Shown here piece by piece: positions 62,881 through 64,000 of a stretch of DNA of 64,000 nt. Numbering within the stretch: the stretch's first letter is position 1; every line of letters begins with the position of its first letter. Source of the stretch: Uranotaenia lowii. Lineage: Eukaryota; Arthropoda; Insecta; Diptera; Culicidae. Both the position numbers and the translations under genes were made by a program. The notes beneath the pieces were generated by a model that saw nothing but the letters and a program-made list of their open reading frames with translations, had not been told where the DNA came from and did not search any database. The stretch covers positions 166,275,104 through 166,339,103 of the forward strand of contig NC_073693.1 of NCBI RefSeq assembly GCF_029784155.1, given 5' to 3'.

Positions 62881-64000
62881 GCGCACGAGTTATGGTGCGT
62901 TACGCTTATTTATCGTGCGCTCAGTGTTGAGGGGTAGGAGTGAGAATTAGGGATGGACAACGGACATGATCAATTAAGCTTCCTATCAGACACCATACAA
63001 CTATTTACAATGTACCTAACTTGTCAAAAAAAAGGAGCCTTAAAAATACAATTTTAATTTTAATTAATTAAATATATACATGGGATGGGTTCTACAAATT
63101 TACAACGATTGCTACCAGTACGTGTGTACGGTAACAATTTTTAACCTTACCTCCCCCCTGGTAAGACAAAGTAAGATTTCTCATAATCCCCCCTATCCCC
63201 CCTAGTAAGATCTCACGTTTTTTATTCATTGAGAAATTGACACCTTTTTTTAAAAAAAAATAGCTTAAAAATATTAAAAATGTGACATCCATCCTTCAAA
63301 GCAAAGCACTTTTTAAGTAAAACTTAATAACTGGATTTAAAACGCACAATTTATACAGAACTACAAATGAAATGTCATGAACGATTACAAAAAACATTAT
63401 TTAAGACATAGCATGTTCGGGGTAACAATAATCTTCAATAAATTTCCACAATCGAATAAACAATATAAAACCTAAATTCCGATTAAAACAAATGAGTGAA
63501 AGATCAGGTTGGCACAAGGTGCCATAAAAAAATTGTAATGTTTTGACCTGAAAATCAAAAAATTCTAAATAAAAAGTTATACTATACTTTCAGAATTGAT
63601 GTACAAATGTTTAACGAATATTACGTTGTCAACTAACCTTCTTAGAGATCAGACTCATTTCAGTGGTAAGCGATAAAGTTTTAGGTTTTTTTTGGTAAAT
63701 CGTTTGTAAAATAGATTCAGTAGTATTTAACACTGAAAAAACTATCTAGAAATTCATTATCAAAAGCGCCTCATATTGGTTTTCAAAGATATTTTCTTGA
63801 TGAAGTCAAGAAAGTTTTTCTCGGTACCGACTGAAATTATTTTAAACTCCTTAAGCACAGCCACTCTCCGCCAGATTAATTGCGTAGAAAATGAAAACGG
63901 TTGTATGCTTGATCCTAGTTTCGCTAATGAAAAAGTTAGTACGTCAACAATTGCCTTTGGTCAAATTGGTTCGGCATCATCCCGCTTTACTTATCACGAT
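62881..64000. other. AT-rich end of window
   Basis: No coding supported. The C-rich segment at 63145-63205 (CCTCCCCCCTGGTAAGAC, CCCCCCTATCCCCCCTAGTAAG) resembles repeat-end sequence but has no partner within the window. Confidence 0.4.

Overview
The window is animal genomic DNA, most likely from a mosquito (culicine-like, inferred). The only host gene I can support has long AT-rich introns, GT-AG splice sites and insect-type protein sequence. The surrounding DNA is dense with transposable elements of types common in mosquito genomes: DD37E Tc1/mariner, RTE-, CR1/Jockey- and R1-type LINEs, a tRNA-derived SINE, and many TA-flanked MITEs. No species-diagnostic sequence was available to me.

Host gene: ric-3, plus strand, from about 18.4 kb to at least 57.5 kb. 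It encodes the RIC-3 family membrane chaperone for nicotinic acetylcholine receptor assembly. I reconstructed ten coding exons by following splice phase: 18406-18589, 19095-19208, 26418-26557, 45892-46029, 46101-46224, 47261-51870, 56009-56100, 56714-57061, 57130-57273 and 57358-57507. Exons 1-5 encode the first membrane segment, a Pro/Arg-rich linker and the second membrane segment. Exon 6 is a 4.6-kb single exon encoding about 1,536 residues of acidic low-complexity sequence ending in a coiled coil. Exons 6 and 7 share the same entry phase (1) and exit phase (0), so either can join exon 5 to exon 8, while using both breaks the frame. This predicts a giant isoform and a short isoform. The last exon(s) may lie beyond the window.

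Layout. 1-4.05 kb: one 13-bp satellite array split by a 1.6-kb solo-LTR-like insertion. 4.2-8.6 kb: nested and single MITEs. 9.1-14.5 kb: a LINE interrupted by a second LINE carrying a long 885-codon reading frame. 14.5-18.4 kb: a possible MITE, then the ric-3 upstream region. 19-26 kb (intron 2): a SINE, a DD37E transposon, and an alternating-unit minisatellite with an inverted partner. 26.6-45.9 kb (intron 3): a Tc1 fossil, LINE fragments, a family of ~180-bp repeats split by a 2-kb solo-LTR-like insertion, foldback and hAT-like elements with nested MITEs, and a LINE 3' end with a 476-bp tandem duplication. 51.9-56.0 kb (intron 6): a second SINE copy. 57.5-64 kb: AT-rich DNA with a 5'-inverted (twin-primed) LINE and a GC-rich decayed-repeat block.

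I found no CRISPR, operon, rRNA or tRNA gene, and no convincing new enzymatic system. The most interesting biology is the exon architecture of ric-3. The repeat stratigraphy is unusually clean: several insertions can be removed conceptually to restore the interrupted sequence exactly.
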